A stretch of DNA of 64,000 bases from Pythium myriotylum. Its lineage: Eukaryota; Oomycota; Peronosporomycetes; Pythiales; Pythiaceae. The stretch covers positions 97,196 through 161,195 of the forward strand of contig JALJCQ010000002.1 of NCBI GenBank assembly GCA_023091665.1, given 5' to 3'. Positions within the stretch are counted from its first letter, which is position 1. Every line of letters starts with the position of its first letter. Both the position numbers and the translations under genes were made by a program. The notes under the pieces are model-generated. The model had not been told where the DNA came from, ran no database searches, and saw nothing but the letters and a program-made list of their open reading frames with translations. This document shows, one piece after another, positions 22,050 to 29,539 of the stretch.

Positions 22050-22304
22050 TTATTTTTTTTTTAAATATTCATTTACTAATTTTAAATTTAAAAAAAAAGG
22101 ATATAAAATTTCATTAAATTTAGGTTTTTTTAAAAAAACACCTGTTTTTATTTTTTTATTTTTATATAAATAACGACTTTGATTTCTTTTTTTTTTTTTT
22201 TCTTCTTCTTTTTTTTTTTCTGAAATATTTTTTAAATATAATGAATTATTTTTTCTATAAAAAAAAAATTTATTTTTTAAGTTATTTTTTTGTTTTTTTT
22301 GCAT
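22050..22304 (-). CDS. rps4: Probable C-terminal part of ribosomal protein S4 (split gene)
   Basis: An 84-codon frame starting 7 bases after the stop of the S4-domain ORF. The first half is a Lys/Asn/Glu-rich linker. The second half carries RYLYKNKKIKTGVFL, KPKFNEILYPF and a terminal LVNEYLKKK, which resembles the C-terminal extension of mitochondrial S4 proteins (a hydrophobic patch, Pro, Glu-Ile-Tyr-Pro, then a hydrophobic-Glu-Tyr end). I infer that rps4 is encoded in two adjacent frames; a lineage-specific ORF is the alternative. Confidence 0.55.
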   Translation of the reverse strand: MQKKQKNNLKNKFFFYRKNNSLYLKNISEKKKEEEKKKKRNQSRYLYKNKKIKTGVFLKKPKFNEILYPFFLNLKLVNEYLKKK

Positions 22305-22311
22305 TTATTTA

Positions 22312-22770
22312 TTAAATAATATTAATTCTATCTCCTTTTTTTAATATAAAATTTGGTTTATTAACAATTTTATTATTAACTTTTATTTTTTTATGATTAA
22401 TTAATTGTTTTGCATGAAAAATACTTCTAGCTAATCTAAATCTCAAAACATTTATATCTAATCTACTTTCTAAAGTTATAACAAAATTTTTAAAAGTATT
22501 TATTTTATTATCTTTTTTTGAAAGCTTTTTAAATAAATTTTTTAATTGATATTCTGGTATACAGCCATAAAAATTTTTAAATTGTTGTTTTTCAAACAAT
22601 CTTTTTTGAAAGAATCTATTTCTTTTTTCTGGTTTAATTTCTTTTCTATATTTTAATCTTTTTTTAAATAAATTCCATTTTTTTTTTTTCAATTTTGATA
22701 TTTTTAAATAAGCATGTGGATTATTATTATTTTGAAAGCAAATTTTATTTCGAGGTTTTAATTTATTCAT
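22312..22770 (-). CDS. rps4: Ribosomal protein S4, N-terminal part with S4 domain
   Basis: A 152-residue protein of the small ribosomal subunit. A basic N-terminal region contains the FFQKRLFEKQQFKNFYG and LKNLFKK blocks. It leads to the S4 RNA-binding domain (ESRLDINVLRFRLARSIFHAKQLI and NHKKIKVNNKIVNKPNF), ending at LKKGDRINII. Mitochondrial S4 usually continues well past this point; the missing part seems to be the separate frame 22050-22304. It lies between rps2 and rnl. Confidence 0.9.
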   Translation of the reverse strand: MNKLKPRNKICFQNNNNPHAYLKISKLKKKKWNLFKKRLKYRKEIKPEKRNRFFQKRLFEKQQFKNFYGCIPEYQLKNLFKKLSKKDNKINTFKNFVITLESRLDINVLRFRLARSIFHAKQLINHKKIKVNNKIVNKPNFILKKGDRINII

Positions 22771-22774
22771 ATTA

Positions 22775-23365
22775 TTAAAATATTTTTCTTAATAAATACA
22801 TTAAAGTGTATAATGATTTAATATTTCTTGTATTACTCACAATAGGATAGTTAATATTTTTTAATTTTTGACTAGTATTTATAAAAGAAATTATTGGTAT
22901 ATTTAAAGTTGATAATTCTTGATTTAAAAAATTTTCATTAATTGAACTTTTAATTATTAATATCAATTTTATATCATTATTTTTTAATAAATTATTTAAT
23001 TTTTCATTTATACTATTATTAATAATTTTATTAGTAATAAGACCATTAACCCATTCATCATTATAAAAAATAATATTTTCATTTTTTTTTACAAATCTTT
23101 TATTTACTAAAAATTTAATATCATCAGAATTTCCTATTACTAATATTTTTTCTTTTTTATTTAAAATATATTCTAATAATTTAAAAACACGTTTTAAATA
23201 TAAAGAAACATTTTTCAAATTTATTATTGTATAGTTATGTCTAATACCATAAATAAAAGGCATTACATCTTTTTTAGTTTCTTTTAGAGATTCTCCGTAA
23301 ATATTTTTTGATTTGAATAATAAATTTAATAAAATATTATTATTATTATCTTTTTTTTTTAACAT
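22775..23365 (-). CDS. rps2: Ribosomal protein S2
   Basis: A 196-residue small-subunit protein. The IYGIRHNYTIINLKNVSLYLKRVFKLLEYI block matches the S2 signature region (the string that in bacteria reads IYxxRxxIxIIDLxxT). It is followed by ILVIGNSDD, NDEWVNGLITN (family WxxGxLTN) and the C-terminal INYPIVSNTRNIKSL, which corresponds to the family PGNDDA/SIxLI part. Slightly short, highly Lys/Asn-biased. It starts 6 bases after the rpl6 stop. Confidence 0.9.
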   Translation of the reverse strand: MLKKKDNNNNILLNLLFKSKNIYGESLKETKKDVMPFIYGIRHNYTIINLKNVSLYLKRVFKLLEYILNKKEKILVIGNSDDIKFLVNKRFVKKNENIIFYNDEWVNGLITNKIINNSINEKLNNLLKNNDIKLILIIKSSINENFLNQELSTLNIPIISFINTSQKLKNINYPIVSNTRNIKSLYTLMYLLRKIF

Positions 23366-23371
23366 ATTTAA

Positions 23372-23977
23372 TTATTTTTTACTTTTTTTACCTTCTTTTT
23401 TAAGAATTTTTTCATTTTTTAATAAAAGACCTTTTCCTTTATAAGGTTCTGGTTTTTTAAAACTTTTAATATAATGAACAAATTGTGTTAAATATATAAA
23501 ATCAATACTATTAAAAATTAAATTATTTGATTGATTTATAATTTTAATGTTTTCAGGGATATTTATTATTAGATTATGACTGTAACCTAATTTTAATATT
23601 AAATTATTATTTTCAATAAAAGCTTTAAAACCAATACCTTTTAAAATTAAATTTAATTTAAAACCTTGTAAAATACCTTTTATTTTTATTTTTATTAATT
23701 TATTATATAGATTTAAAATGCTTTTTTTATTTTTTTGTAAATTTACTATTAATATTAATTGATTTTTTTTATAAAAAAATAAAATTTCATTTGTAAAATT
23801 TAGAGATAATTTACCTAATACACCTTCAAAATAAATGGTTTCATTTTGAACAGTAACATTTATATTCTTAGGTATTTTTATAGATTTATCTATAAAAAAA
23901 ATTTCAATATTCCCTAAATAACCTTTTAAAAAAATTTTATTTTTTACTTCAATATTTTTTTTTAATAATTGAATCAT
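23372..23977 (-). CDS. rpl6: Ribosomal protein L6
   Basis: A 201-residue large-subunit protein of the spc-type cluster. N-terminal blocks SIKIPKNINVTVQN and YFEGVLGKLSLNF and the C-terminal signature KKPEPYKGKGLL identify L6. GFKLNLILKGIGFKA fits the central part. It starts 4 bases after rps8 and precedes rps2, keeping the bacterial rps14-rps8-rpl6 order. Confidence 0.94.
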   Translation of the reverse strand: MIQLLKKNIEVKNKIFLKGYLGNIEIFFIDKSIKIPKNINVTVQNETIYFEGVLGKLSLNFTNEILFFYKKNQLILIVNLQKNKKSILNLYNKLIKIKIKGILQGFKLNLILKGIGFKAFIENNNLILKLGYSHNLIINIPENIKIINQSNNLIFNSIDFIYLTQFVHYIKSFKKPEPYKGKGLLLKNEKILKKEGKKSKK

Positions 23978-23981
23978 ATTT

Positions 23982-24362
23982 TTAAAAAATTTTACATATT
24001 AACTCGCCACCAACATTTAATTTTTTTGCCTCTAAATCGCTTAATATACCTAAAGATGTTGATATGATATAAAACCCTTGTTTTTTAATATATAAATCTT
24101 TATTTTTTATATAAAAACGTTTTCCGGGTTTTGATATACGTTTTATTTCGTTAATAACTGATTTATTATTTTTATATTTTAAATATATCTCAATTTGATT
24201 TTTTGAATTTATTTTATAACTTTTAATAAAACCTTCATTTACTAAGATATTTAATATATTTACAGATTGTTTTGAGTTTTGTTGTATTATTTTGGTTTTT
24301 TTTGATAAAAAACCATTTTTAATTGTTGAGAATAAGTTTGAAAGGGTATCAGTAATAATCAT
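23982..24362 (-). CDS. rps8: Ribosomal protein S8
   Basis: A 126-residue small-subunit protein. The N-terminus DTLSNLFSTIKNGF is the family DxIADxLTRIRNA block. KRISKPGKRFYIKN and the end STSLGILSDLEAKKLNVGGELIC match the C-terminal STSxGxMTDxxAxxxxxGGExLC signature. It sits between rps14 and rpl6. Confidence 0.96.
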   Translation of the reverse strand: MIITDTLSNLFSTIKNGFLSKKTKIIQQNSKQSVNILNILVNEGFIKSYKINSKNQIEIYLKYKNNKSVINEIKRISKPGKRFYIKNKDLYIKKQGFYIISTSLGILSDLEAKKLNVGGELICKIF

Positions 24363-24374
24363 AAATAATTTATT

Positions 24375-24674
24375 TTACCAACTATATTTAGAAACACCAG
24401 GTAAAAAACCTTCTGATGCTAATTTTCGTAATTGAATTCGTGAAATTTTAAATAAACGATAAATACTTTTAGAACGTCCTGTTAAAACACATAAATTTTT
24501 AATACGTGTTATTGATGAATTATTATTAAAAAAAAACCATTTTTGTTGTATTTTCCATCTTAAATCTTTTTCTATATTTAAGTTTTTTGAAATTATTTTT
24601 AAAATTAATCTTTTTTTTTCTAAACTTTTAAATAAATATCTTTGTTTTATATTTTTTTTTATTTTTTTTTGCAT
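24375..24674 (-). CDS. rps14: Ribosomal protein S14
   Basis: A 99-residue protein of the small subunit head. The C-terminal signature CVLTGRSKSIYRLFKISRIQLRKLASEGFLPGVSKYSW is complete in the sense that both the ArgSer block and the GxxPGxxKxSW end are present. No zinc cysteines, as in the mitochondrial type. It follows trnA. Confidence 0.96.
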   Translation of the reverse strand: MQKKIKKNIKQRYLFKSLEKKRLILKIISKNLNIEKDLRWKIQQKWFFFNNNSSITRIKNLCVLTGRSKSIYRLFKISRIQLRKLASEGFLPGVSKYSW

Positions 24675-24697
24675 AATTTTTTATGTAATAATAAAAA

Positions 24698-24770
24698 TGG
24701 AGATAATCGGACTCGAACCGATAACCTTATATTTGCAAAACATATTTTCTACCAATTGAAATATATCCCC
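24698..24770 (-). tRNA. trnA: tRNA-Ala (UGC)
   Basis: Acceptor GGGGATA/TATCTCC containing a G-T pair at the third position (G3-U70, the alanine identity element). Anticodon loop TTTGCAA gives TGC. Confidence 0.93.
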
Positions 24771-24778
24771 TTATAAAA

Positions 24779-24851
24779 TAAGTGTATTGGGACTCGAACC
24801 CAAGACCATCGGATTAAAAGTCCGGTGCTCTACCAACTGAGCTATACACTT
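24779..24851 (-). tRNA. trnK: tRNA-Lys (UUU)
   Basis: Acceptor AAGTGTA/TACACTT, anticodon stem CCGGA/TCCGA around CTTTTAA, anticodon TTT. It lies 8 bases from trnA. Confidence 0.94.
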
Positions 24852-24862
24852 ATTAAAATTTA

Positions 24863-25252
24863 TTAAATATTAACAAATACTTTTTTAAATAATAAAAATT
24901 TTTGATTCAAGAAAAAATTTATTTTTTTTTTTAATAAATCATTTATTAAAGGTACTTCGTTTATTTTATGAGTTTCATTTAATTTATATATAGATAATTT
25001 TTTAATTAAAAATGACTCAAAATTTGAACAAAAAGTTTTATAAGAATTATTAAAGAAAAAAATTACATTATTTTTTTCAAAATTAATTTGATTTTTTTTT
25101 TTATTATTAACTATTATTTTTTTTTTTCTAAATTTTAAATTATAACAAACTTTTGGTAAAAAAAAATAAGTAATAAAAAAATAAAAATTTAAAAAAAAGA
25201 AAAGAAACCATGAAACTTGATTAAAAAATGAAAATTGATCAAATTGTGGCAT
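24863..25252 (-). CDS. atp8: ATP synthase F0 subunit 8
   Basis: A 129-residue stator-associated protein of ATP synthase. The N-terminus MPQFDQFSFFNQVSWFLFFFLNFYFF is the typical MPQLD-x-x-x-FxxQxxW start with one membrane helix, followed by FFLPKVCYNLKFRKK. The C-terminal soluble part is long, as in the plant/protist (orfB/ymf19) form, not the short animal form. It starts 3 bases after orf246. Confidence 0.93.
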   Translation of the reverse strand: MPQFDQFSFFNQVSWFLFFFLNFYFFITYFFLPKVCYNLKFRKKKIIVNNKKKNQINFEKNNVIFFFNNSYKTFCSNFESFLIKKLSIYKLNETHKINEVPLINDLLKKKINFFLNQKFLLFKKVFVNI

Positions 25253-25255
25253 AAT

Positions 25256-25996
25256 TTATTTTTGTTTTTTTTGTTTTTTTACATATCCTTTTCCAGAAAG
25301 ATTACTTTTTTTTTTTTTTTTATTTCTTTCTAAAATCATTCTTTTTTTTAAATTTTTTATTCGTAGATATTTAATAAGATCTTCTAAATAAGAAATACGA
25401 GAAAGTATATTTTTATTCTTATTTTTTTCAATTTTAAAATTTAAATATCTTAATTTATAAGATCTAATAATTTTATTTACTTTAATTTTTTTAAAATTAT
25501 TAAAAAAATTTTTATATCTAAATTTTTTTTTTTTAAATTTTCTTGTATAGAAATTTTTTTTATTATAAATTAGATTATTTAGATTTATAGATTTCATTGG
25601 AAATACAAAGCCTAAAATTGAGATTAGACTTTTTTTACTTTTTCCTGTCATAAGACGACCTTTAATTATATTTCTGTTTTTATTTCTTATATAATTAACC
25701 ATTATTTTATTAAAATTATATAAAATATTATAATTTAAATTATAATTAAATAATATTTGATTTTCATATAATGTATCTATAGTATAAGTTGTTTTAAAAT
25801 CTAATACAGTTAAAGGGATTTCAATATTTTCAGAATTATTTAATTCAATAATATTTAAATCTTGATTTTTATATAATATTTGATTTTCAAATAAAATATT
25901 TTTTAATTTAAATTTTCTTTTTTTAAAAGAATTATTTTTCAAAAAATGTTGATAATTTAGTAAATTATTAAATTTTTGTATTTTTAGTTTATTCAT
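25256..25996 (-). CDS. orf246, basic protein, possibly S1-domain ribosomal protein
   Basis: A 246-residue, very basic protein in a ribosomal operon, between trnI and atp8. Residues about 98-135 (MVNYIRNKNRNIIKGR, GKSKKSLISILGFVFPMKS) loosely recall one S1 RNA-binding repeat (family pattern: GR, GG, then a hydrophobic run and FxPxS). The C-terminus is a run of Lys-rich helices ending GYVKKQKKQK. Its place and composition suggest a ribosomal protein, with Rps1 as one candidate, but the match is weak. That it is a real gene is well supported by its length, tight packing and absence of frameshifts. Confidence 0.6.
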   Translation of the reverse strand: MNKLKIQKFNNLLNYQHFLKNNSFKKRKFKLKNILFENQILYKNQDLNIIELNNSENIEIPLTVLDFKTTYTIDTLYENQILFNYNLNYNILYNFNKIMVNYIRNKNRNIIKGRLMTGKSKKSLISILGFVFPMKSINLNNLIYNKKNFYTRKFKKKKFRYKNFFNNFKKIKVNKIIRSYKLRYLNFKIEKNKNKNILSRISYLEDLIKYLRIKNLKKRMILERNKKKKKSNLSGKGYVKKQKKQK

Positions 25997-26011
25997 TTTT
26001 AAAATTAGGTA

Positions 26012-26085
26012 TAGGCTTAGTAGGACTTGAACCTACAACTCTACCGTTATGAGCGGTATGCTCTAACCAATTAAACTATAAGCCC
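26012..26085 (-). tRNA. trnI: tRNA-Ile (CAU)
   Basis: Acceptor GGGCTTA/TAAGCCT, anticodon stem TACCG/CGGTA around CTCATAA. The body closely resembles plant-mitochondrial tRNA-Ile(CAU), whose C34 is changed to lysidine to read AUA. AUA is common in these genes, so such a tRNA is needed. Confidence 0.85.
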
Positions 26086-26092
26086 TTATTAA

Positions 26093-26497
26093 TTATTTAT
26101 AAATAAATTTAGTTTTAACAGGTAATTTATTAGAACCCGCTTTTAATACTTTTTTAGCATTTTCCAATGAAATACCACTAATTTCAAATAAAATCTGGCC
26201 TTTTTTTACTTTAGCAACCCAAAAAGAAACAGACCCTTTACCTTTACCCATTCTATTTTCTGTAGGTTTTGCTGTAACAGGTGTATCCGGAAAAACTCTT
26301 ATCCATAAAAAACCTAATCTTTTCATTTTTCGGACAATAATTCTACGAGTAGCCTCAATTTGACGAGCAGTTAATCTAGCCTCTTCTAATACTTTAATAG
26401 CATATTTACCAAATATTATTTTATTTCCTTTTGATGTTTTACCTACAAGTTTACCTTTAAATTGTTTTTTATACTTTGTTCTATTAGGAAATAACAT
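26093..26497 (-). CDS. rpl16: Ribosomal protein L16
   Basis: A 134-residue large-subunit protein near the peptidyl-transferase centre. It has the family blocks PNRTKYKKQFKG, LTARQIEATRRIIVRKM, WIRVFPDTPVTAKP and RMGKGKGSVSFWVAKVKKG, and the length is typical. It starts 6 bases after the rps3 stop. Confidence 0.97.
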   Translation of the reverse strand: MLFPNRTKYKKQFKGKLVGKTSKGNKIIFGKYAIKVLEEARLTARQIEATRRIIVRKMKRLGFLWIRVFPDTPVTAKPTENRMGKGKGSVSFWVAKVKKGQILFEISGISLENAKKVLKAGSNKLPVKTKFIYK

Positions 26498-26503
26498 TTA
26501 TTT

Positions 26504-27259
26504 TTATTTATTTTTTAAAAAAACCCAAAATTTTATACTACATATACCAGAAGGAGTTTTAAATTCATTAAAATGGTATTTAATATCATATTTTAATGTA
26601 TTTAAAGGAATTTTTCCTTTTTGATATACTAATTTTTTTTTTCGTTTAGAACCATTTAAACGACCTTTAAATTGTAATCTATAACCTATAAAATTTGAAA
26701 ATATTTTAAAAAAAGCTTCTAAAATATTATTAATATTTTTTATGAATTTTTTATGAGCTTTTTTTCTTTCTAAAGTTTGTTTAATATAATATGATATCAT
26801 ATTAATATTTTTGGTGTAAAAGGCATAACTAAAATTATAAATCATTTTTTTTACATCATAATTTATTCTGTTATTTCTTTTTATAAAACGAAAAATTTTT
26901 CCAATATTTTTTTTTAATAACTTTAAATCTTTTAATTTAATTCTTCTTACAAAAATTTTAATTGAATGATCTTTATAATAAGAATTTAATTGATTTATTA
27001 TTTTATTGAAAGATTTTAAATTTTTTGACTGTTGACTTTCATGTAAATATATATATATATTTATATTTTTTGAAATTTTTACAATATTTAATTTTATTAA
27101 TTTTAAATTTTTATAATTAAAAATATTTTGAAAATATTTTCTAATTTCTAAATCAAAATGTAATAAATTAGGATATTCTTTTTTTTCAACAGTCCATTTT
27201 GAATGCCAATTTTCATTTTTATTTAATCGTAAACTTATTGGTATAACTTTTTGACCCAT
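26504..27259 (-). CDS. rps3: Ribosomal protein S3
   Basis: A 251-residue small-subunit protein. The start GQKVIPISLRLNKN and the C-terminal RLQFKGRLNGSKRKKK, PLNTLKYDIKYHF and KTPSGICSIKFWVF blocks are the S3 signatures. The middle is poorly conserved and very AT-driven, as common in protist mitochondria. rps19-rps3-rpl16 are in bacterial order, a few bases apart. Confidence 0.95.
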   Translation of the reverse strand: MGQKVIPISLRLNKNENWHSKWTVEKKEYPNLLHFDLEIRKYFQNIFNYKNLKLIKLNIVKISKNINIYIYLHESQQSKNLKSFNKIINQLNSYYKDHSIKIFVRRIKLKDLKLLKKNIGKIFRFIKRNNRINYDVKKMIYNFSYAFYTKNINMISYYIKQTLERKKAHKKFIKNINNILEAFFKIFSNFIGYRLQFKGRLNGSKRKKKLVYQKGKIPLNTLKYDIKYHFNEFKTPSGICSIKFWVFLKNK

Positions 27260-27262
27260 ACT

Positions 27263-27499
27263 TTATTTTTTCTTTTTATAAATATGTTTTTTACGTGTAT
27301 TAATAAATTCACCAAATTTAAAACCAATCATTTTTTCATTAATTTTAAGATTTGTAAAAGTTTTACCATTATAAACATTTACAAAGTGATCAATATATTC
27401 AGGTAATATTGTTAAATTTTTATTATAAATTTTGATCCATTGTTTTTTTTTTAATAAATTAACTCGAAAAAAAGGACCTTTGTATTTACTTCTAGACAT
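27263..27499 (-). CDS. rps19: Ribosomal protein S19
   Basis: A 78-residue small-subunit head protein: SRSKYKGPF at the start, TILPEYIDHFVNVYNGKTF in the middle and IGFKFGEFINTRKK at the end, all family blocks. It starts 5 bases after rpl2. Confidence 0.96.
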   Translation of the reverse strand: MSRSKYKGPFFRVNLLKKKQWIKIYNKNLTILPEYIDHFVNVYNGKTFTNLKINEKMIGFKFGEFINTRKKHIYKKKK

Positions 27500-27504
27500 A
27501 TTCG

Positions 27505-28311
27505 TTATTGAATAATTAATTTCTTTTTGTTTTTTTTTCTAGTAGGTTGACCTTTAGTTATTTTACCTTGTGGTGTTACAGATGGTCTACCTCCACTTGT
27601 TTTACCTTCACCTCCACCATGTGGGTGATCAACAGGATTCATAGCCACTCCTCGAACAGATGGTCTTCTATTTAGCCATCTAGAACGTCCGGCTTTACCT
27701 AATTTTATTTTTTTATGGTTTATATTAGAAACAATACCTAAAGTAGCATAACAAGTTAATAAAATTAATTTTAGTTCTCCAGAACTTAATCTTATTTTTG
27801 CGTATTTATTGTTTATTTTTTGAATTAATTGGGCAGAAGTACCTGCACTTCTGATTAATTTACCTTTACCTTTAGGATATAAACTAATATTATGTATTAA
27901 ACTTCCTATTGGTATATTTTTTAATGGTAAAGCATTTCCTGTTTTTAATTCGGCTTCTGGTGAACTTTTAATGTATTGATTTAATTTTAAACCTTCTGGT
28001 GCTAAAATAAAATTTTCTTCAAAATCATTTTTTATGTAAGCAATATTTGCAGATCTATTAGGATCATATACTATTTCAGATACATAACCTTCAATATTTT
28101 TTGATCTATTAAAGCTAATTTTTCTATATAAACGTTTATGACCTCCACCGCGATGTCTTACTGTTATTTTACCTTGATTATTTCGACCATTAGATCTTTT
28201 AAAACCTTTAGTTAATTTTTTAATTTTAAAAGTCTTACTTAAATTATTTTTTTTTAATAATAATGTTTGACGTTGTGATGGTGTTATAGGATTTATTTTT
28301 TTTTCTATCAT
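27505..28311 (-). CDS. rpl2: Ribosomal protein L2
   Basis: A 268-residue large-subunit protein. Landmarks are GRNNQGKITVRHRGGGHKRLYR, the KAGRSRWLNRRPSVRGVAMNPVDHPHGGGEG block that contains the conserved histidine at the peptidyl-transferase centre, and the SVTPQGKITKGQPTRKK end. It heads the rpl2-rps19-rps3-rpl16 unit. Only 28 bases separate its start from rps13 on the other strand, so the gap must hold any promoters for both directions. Confidence 0.98.
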   Translation of the reverse strand: MIEKKINPITPSQRQTLLLKKNNLSKTFKIKKLTKGFKRSNGRNNQGKITVRHRGGGHKRLYRKISFNRSKNIEGYVSEIVYDPNRSANIAYIKNDFEENFILAPEGLKLNQYIKSSPEAELKTGNALPLKNIPIGSLIHNISLYPKGKGKLIRSAGTSAQLIQKINNKYAKIRLSSGELKLILLTCYATLGIVSNINHKKIKLGKAGRSRWLNRRPSVRGVAMNPVDHPHGGGEGKTSGGRPSVTPQGKITKGQPTRKKNKKKLIIQ

Positions 28312-28339
28312 TTTATATGGTATATAGAGAATATTTATT
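28312..28339. promoter_or_regulatory. Divergent gap between rpl2 and rps13
   Basis: The two halves of the ribosomal cluster diverge from this 28-bp AT-rich gap. If each half is transcribed from here, the promoters overlap or lie inside the genes; no conserved motif is visible to me. Confidence 0.35.
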
Positions 28340-28762
28340 ATGTTATATATTTTTAATAAAACTATTTCAAATTCAAAAAGTATATTATATTCATTAACAG
28401 TATTATATGGTATAAATGAATATCAATCTAAAAAAATTTGTAAAAACGTAGGAATTAATCCTCAAATAACTGTTAACAAACTTAAAAATCATCAAGTAAA
28501 CCGTTTAATAAATTATATAAATAAAAATTTAAAAATAGAACAAGTTTTAAAACAATCTAAAAAAAATAGATTAAATGAACTTTTAGAGATTAAAAGTATT
28601 CGTGGTATTAGAAGAAGTGCAGGATTACCCGTTAGAGGTCAACGTACACATACTAATGCTAAAACTGCTAGAAAATTTAAAAAAGTATTTGGTCAAAAAC
28701 AAATTAAACAAATTGTTAAAGGTAGAAAAAATAAAAAAAAAAAAAATAATATTATATGGTAA
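28340..28762 (+). CDS. rps13: Ribosomal protein S13
   Basis: A 140-residue small-subunit head protein. An N-terminal helix-turn region (YGINEYQSKKICKNVGI) is followed by the family end IRGIRRSAGLPVRGQRTHTNAKTAR. Its last 7 bases overlap rps11, keeping the bacterial rps13-rps11 coupling. Confidence 0.97.
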   Translation: MLYIFNKTISNSKSILYSLTVLYGINEYQSKKICKNVGINPQITVNKLKNHQVNRLINYINKNLKIEQVLKQSKKNRLNELLEIKSIRGIRRSAGLPVRGQRTHTNAKTARKFKKVFGQKQIKQIVKGRKNKKKKNNIIW

Positions 28763-29145
28763 AATACAAACAAAAATTAAAAAAGAAAAAAAAAAATCTT
28801 TTAGTTTTAGCAAATTTACATGTTAAATGTACTTTAAAAAATACTATAATAAGTTTAACAAAAAATACAGGAGAAGTTTTAAAACAATGGTCTACTAAAT
28901 CATTAAAAAAAAGTAAATTTAAAAAAAATACACCTTATAATGTTCAATTAGTTGTTTATAAAATTAATAAATTTATACAATTAAAAAAAATTAAAAAATT
29001 AAATATACATTTAAATGGTACTGGTTTAGGCAGATATAATATTCTAAAAAATTTAAAAAAAAGAAAAGTTAGAATAGGTTATATTTTTGATAAAACATCT
29101 ATACCTTTTAATGGTTGTAGAGTAAAAAAAATGAAACGACGTTAA
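28756..29145 (+). CDS. rps11: Ribosomal protein S11
   Basis: A 129-residue small-subunit platform protein. It shows LHVKCTLKNTIISLTKNTGEVLKQWSTKS, NVQLVVYKI and the C-terminal DKTSIPFNGCRVKKMKRR, which is the family DxTPxPHNGCRxxKxRR end. The start overlaps rps13. Confidence 0.96.
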   Translation: MVKYKQKLKKKKKNLLVLANLHVKCTLKNTIISLTKNTGEVLKQWSTKSLKKSKFKKNTPYNVQLVVYKINKFIQLKKIKKLNIHLNGTGLGRYNILKNLKKRKVRIGYIFDKTSIPFNGCRVKKMKRR

Positions 29146-29151
29146 TGTATT

Positions 29152-29235
29152 GGATAGGTGATCGAGTGGTTTAAGGTGTCAGTCTTGAAAACTGAAGTAT
29201 GAATAATACCGTGGGTTCGAATCCCACTCTATCCT
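29152..29235 (+). tRNA. trnS: tRNA-Ser (UGA)
   Basis: Class II tRNA with long variable arm. Acceptor GGATAGG/TCTATCC, anticodon loop CTTGAAA with TGA. Confidence 0.92.
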
Positions 29236-29237
29236 TA

Positions 29238-29308
29238 AAGCTAGAGACGGATTCGAACCGTCATTAAAGGATTTGCAGTCCTTTACATTACCATTATGTT
29301 ATCTAGCC
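29238..29308 (-). tRNA. trnC: tRNA-Cys (GCA)
   Basis: Minus strand. Acceptor GGCTAGA/TCTAGCT, anticodon stem AAGGA/TCCTT around CTGCAAA, anticodon GCA. Two bases from trnS on the opposite strand. Confidence 0.93.
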
Positions 29309-29338
29309 GAAATTATAATTATTATTTATTAAAAAATT

Positions 29339-29539
29339 ATGAAAAAAAGTAAAAAATTATTTACATATGAAAATAAAATTATTTTAACAAATGGATCTTC
29401 TTTAAAAATAACATCTATTAAATATTTAAAAAATTATCAAATAAATTTAAAAATTTTTAAAGAAATTAAAAATGAAAAAAATTTAAATCAATTATCTAAT
29501 AAAAATAAATTAAATTTTTTAAAAAAAATATCTATATAA
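29339..29539 (+). CDS. rpl31: Probable ribosomal protein L31
   Basis: A 66-residue basic protein. The stretch FTYENKIILTNGSSLKITSIKYLKNYQINLKI fits the bacterial L31 pattern (hydrophobic, TNG, then a threonine-rich strand followed by D/N and a positively charged end), without zinc cysteines. rpl31 is known from some stramenopile mitochondrial genomes. Its end overlaps the 3' end of tatC, on the other strand, by 21 bases. Identification is by short motif and position, so it remains tentative. Confidence 0.55.
   Translation: MKKSKKLFTYENKIILTNGSSLKITSIKYLKNYQINLKIFKEIKNEKNLNQLSNKNKLNFLKKISI

Noticed and set aside
28602..28826. A 74-codon frame on the plus strand and a 62-codon minus-strand frame (28625-28813), with mirrors at 53637-53861 and 53650-53838
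   Set aside because: Both lie within rps13/rps11 in other frames and consist of shadow translations of conserved coding sequence.
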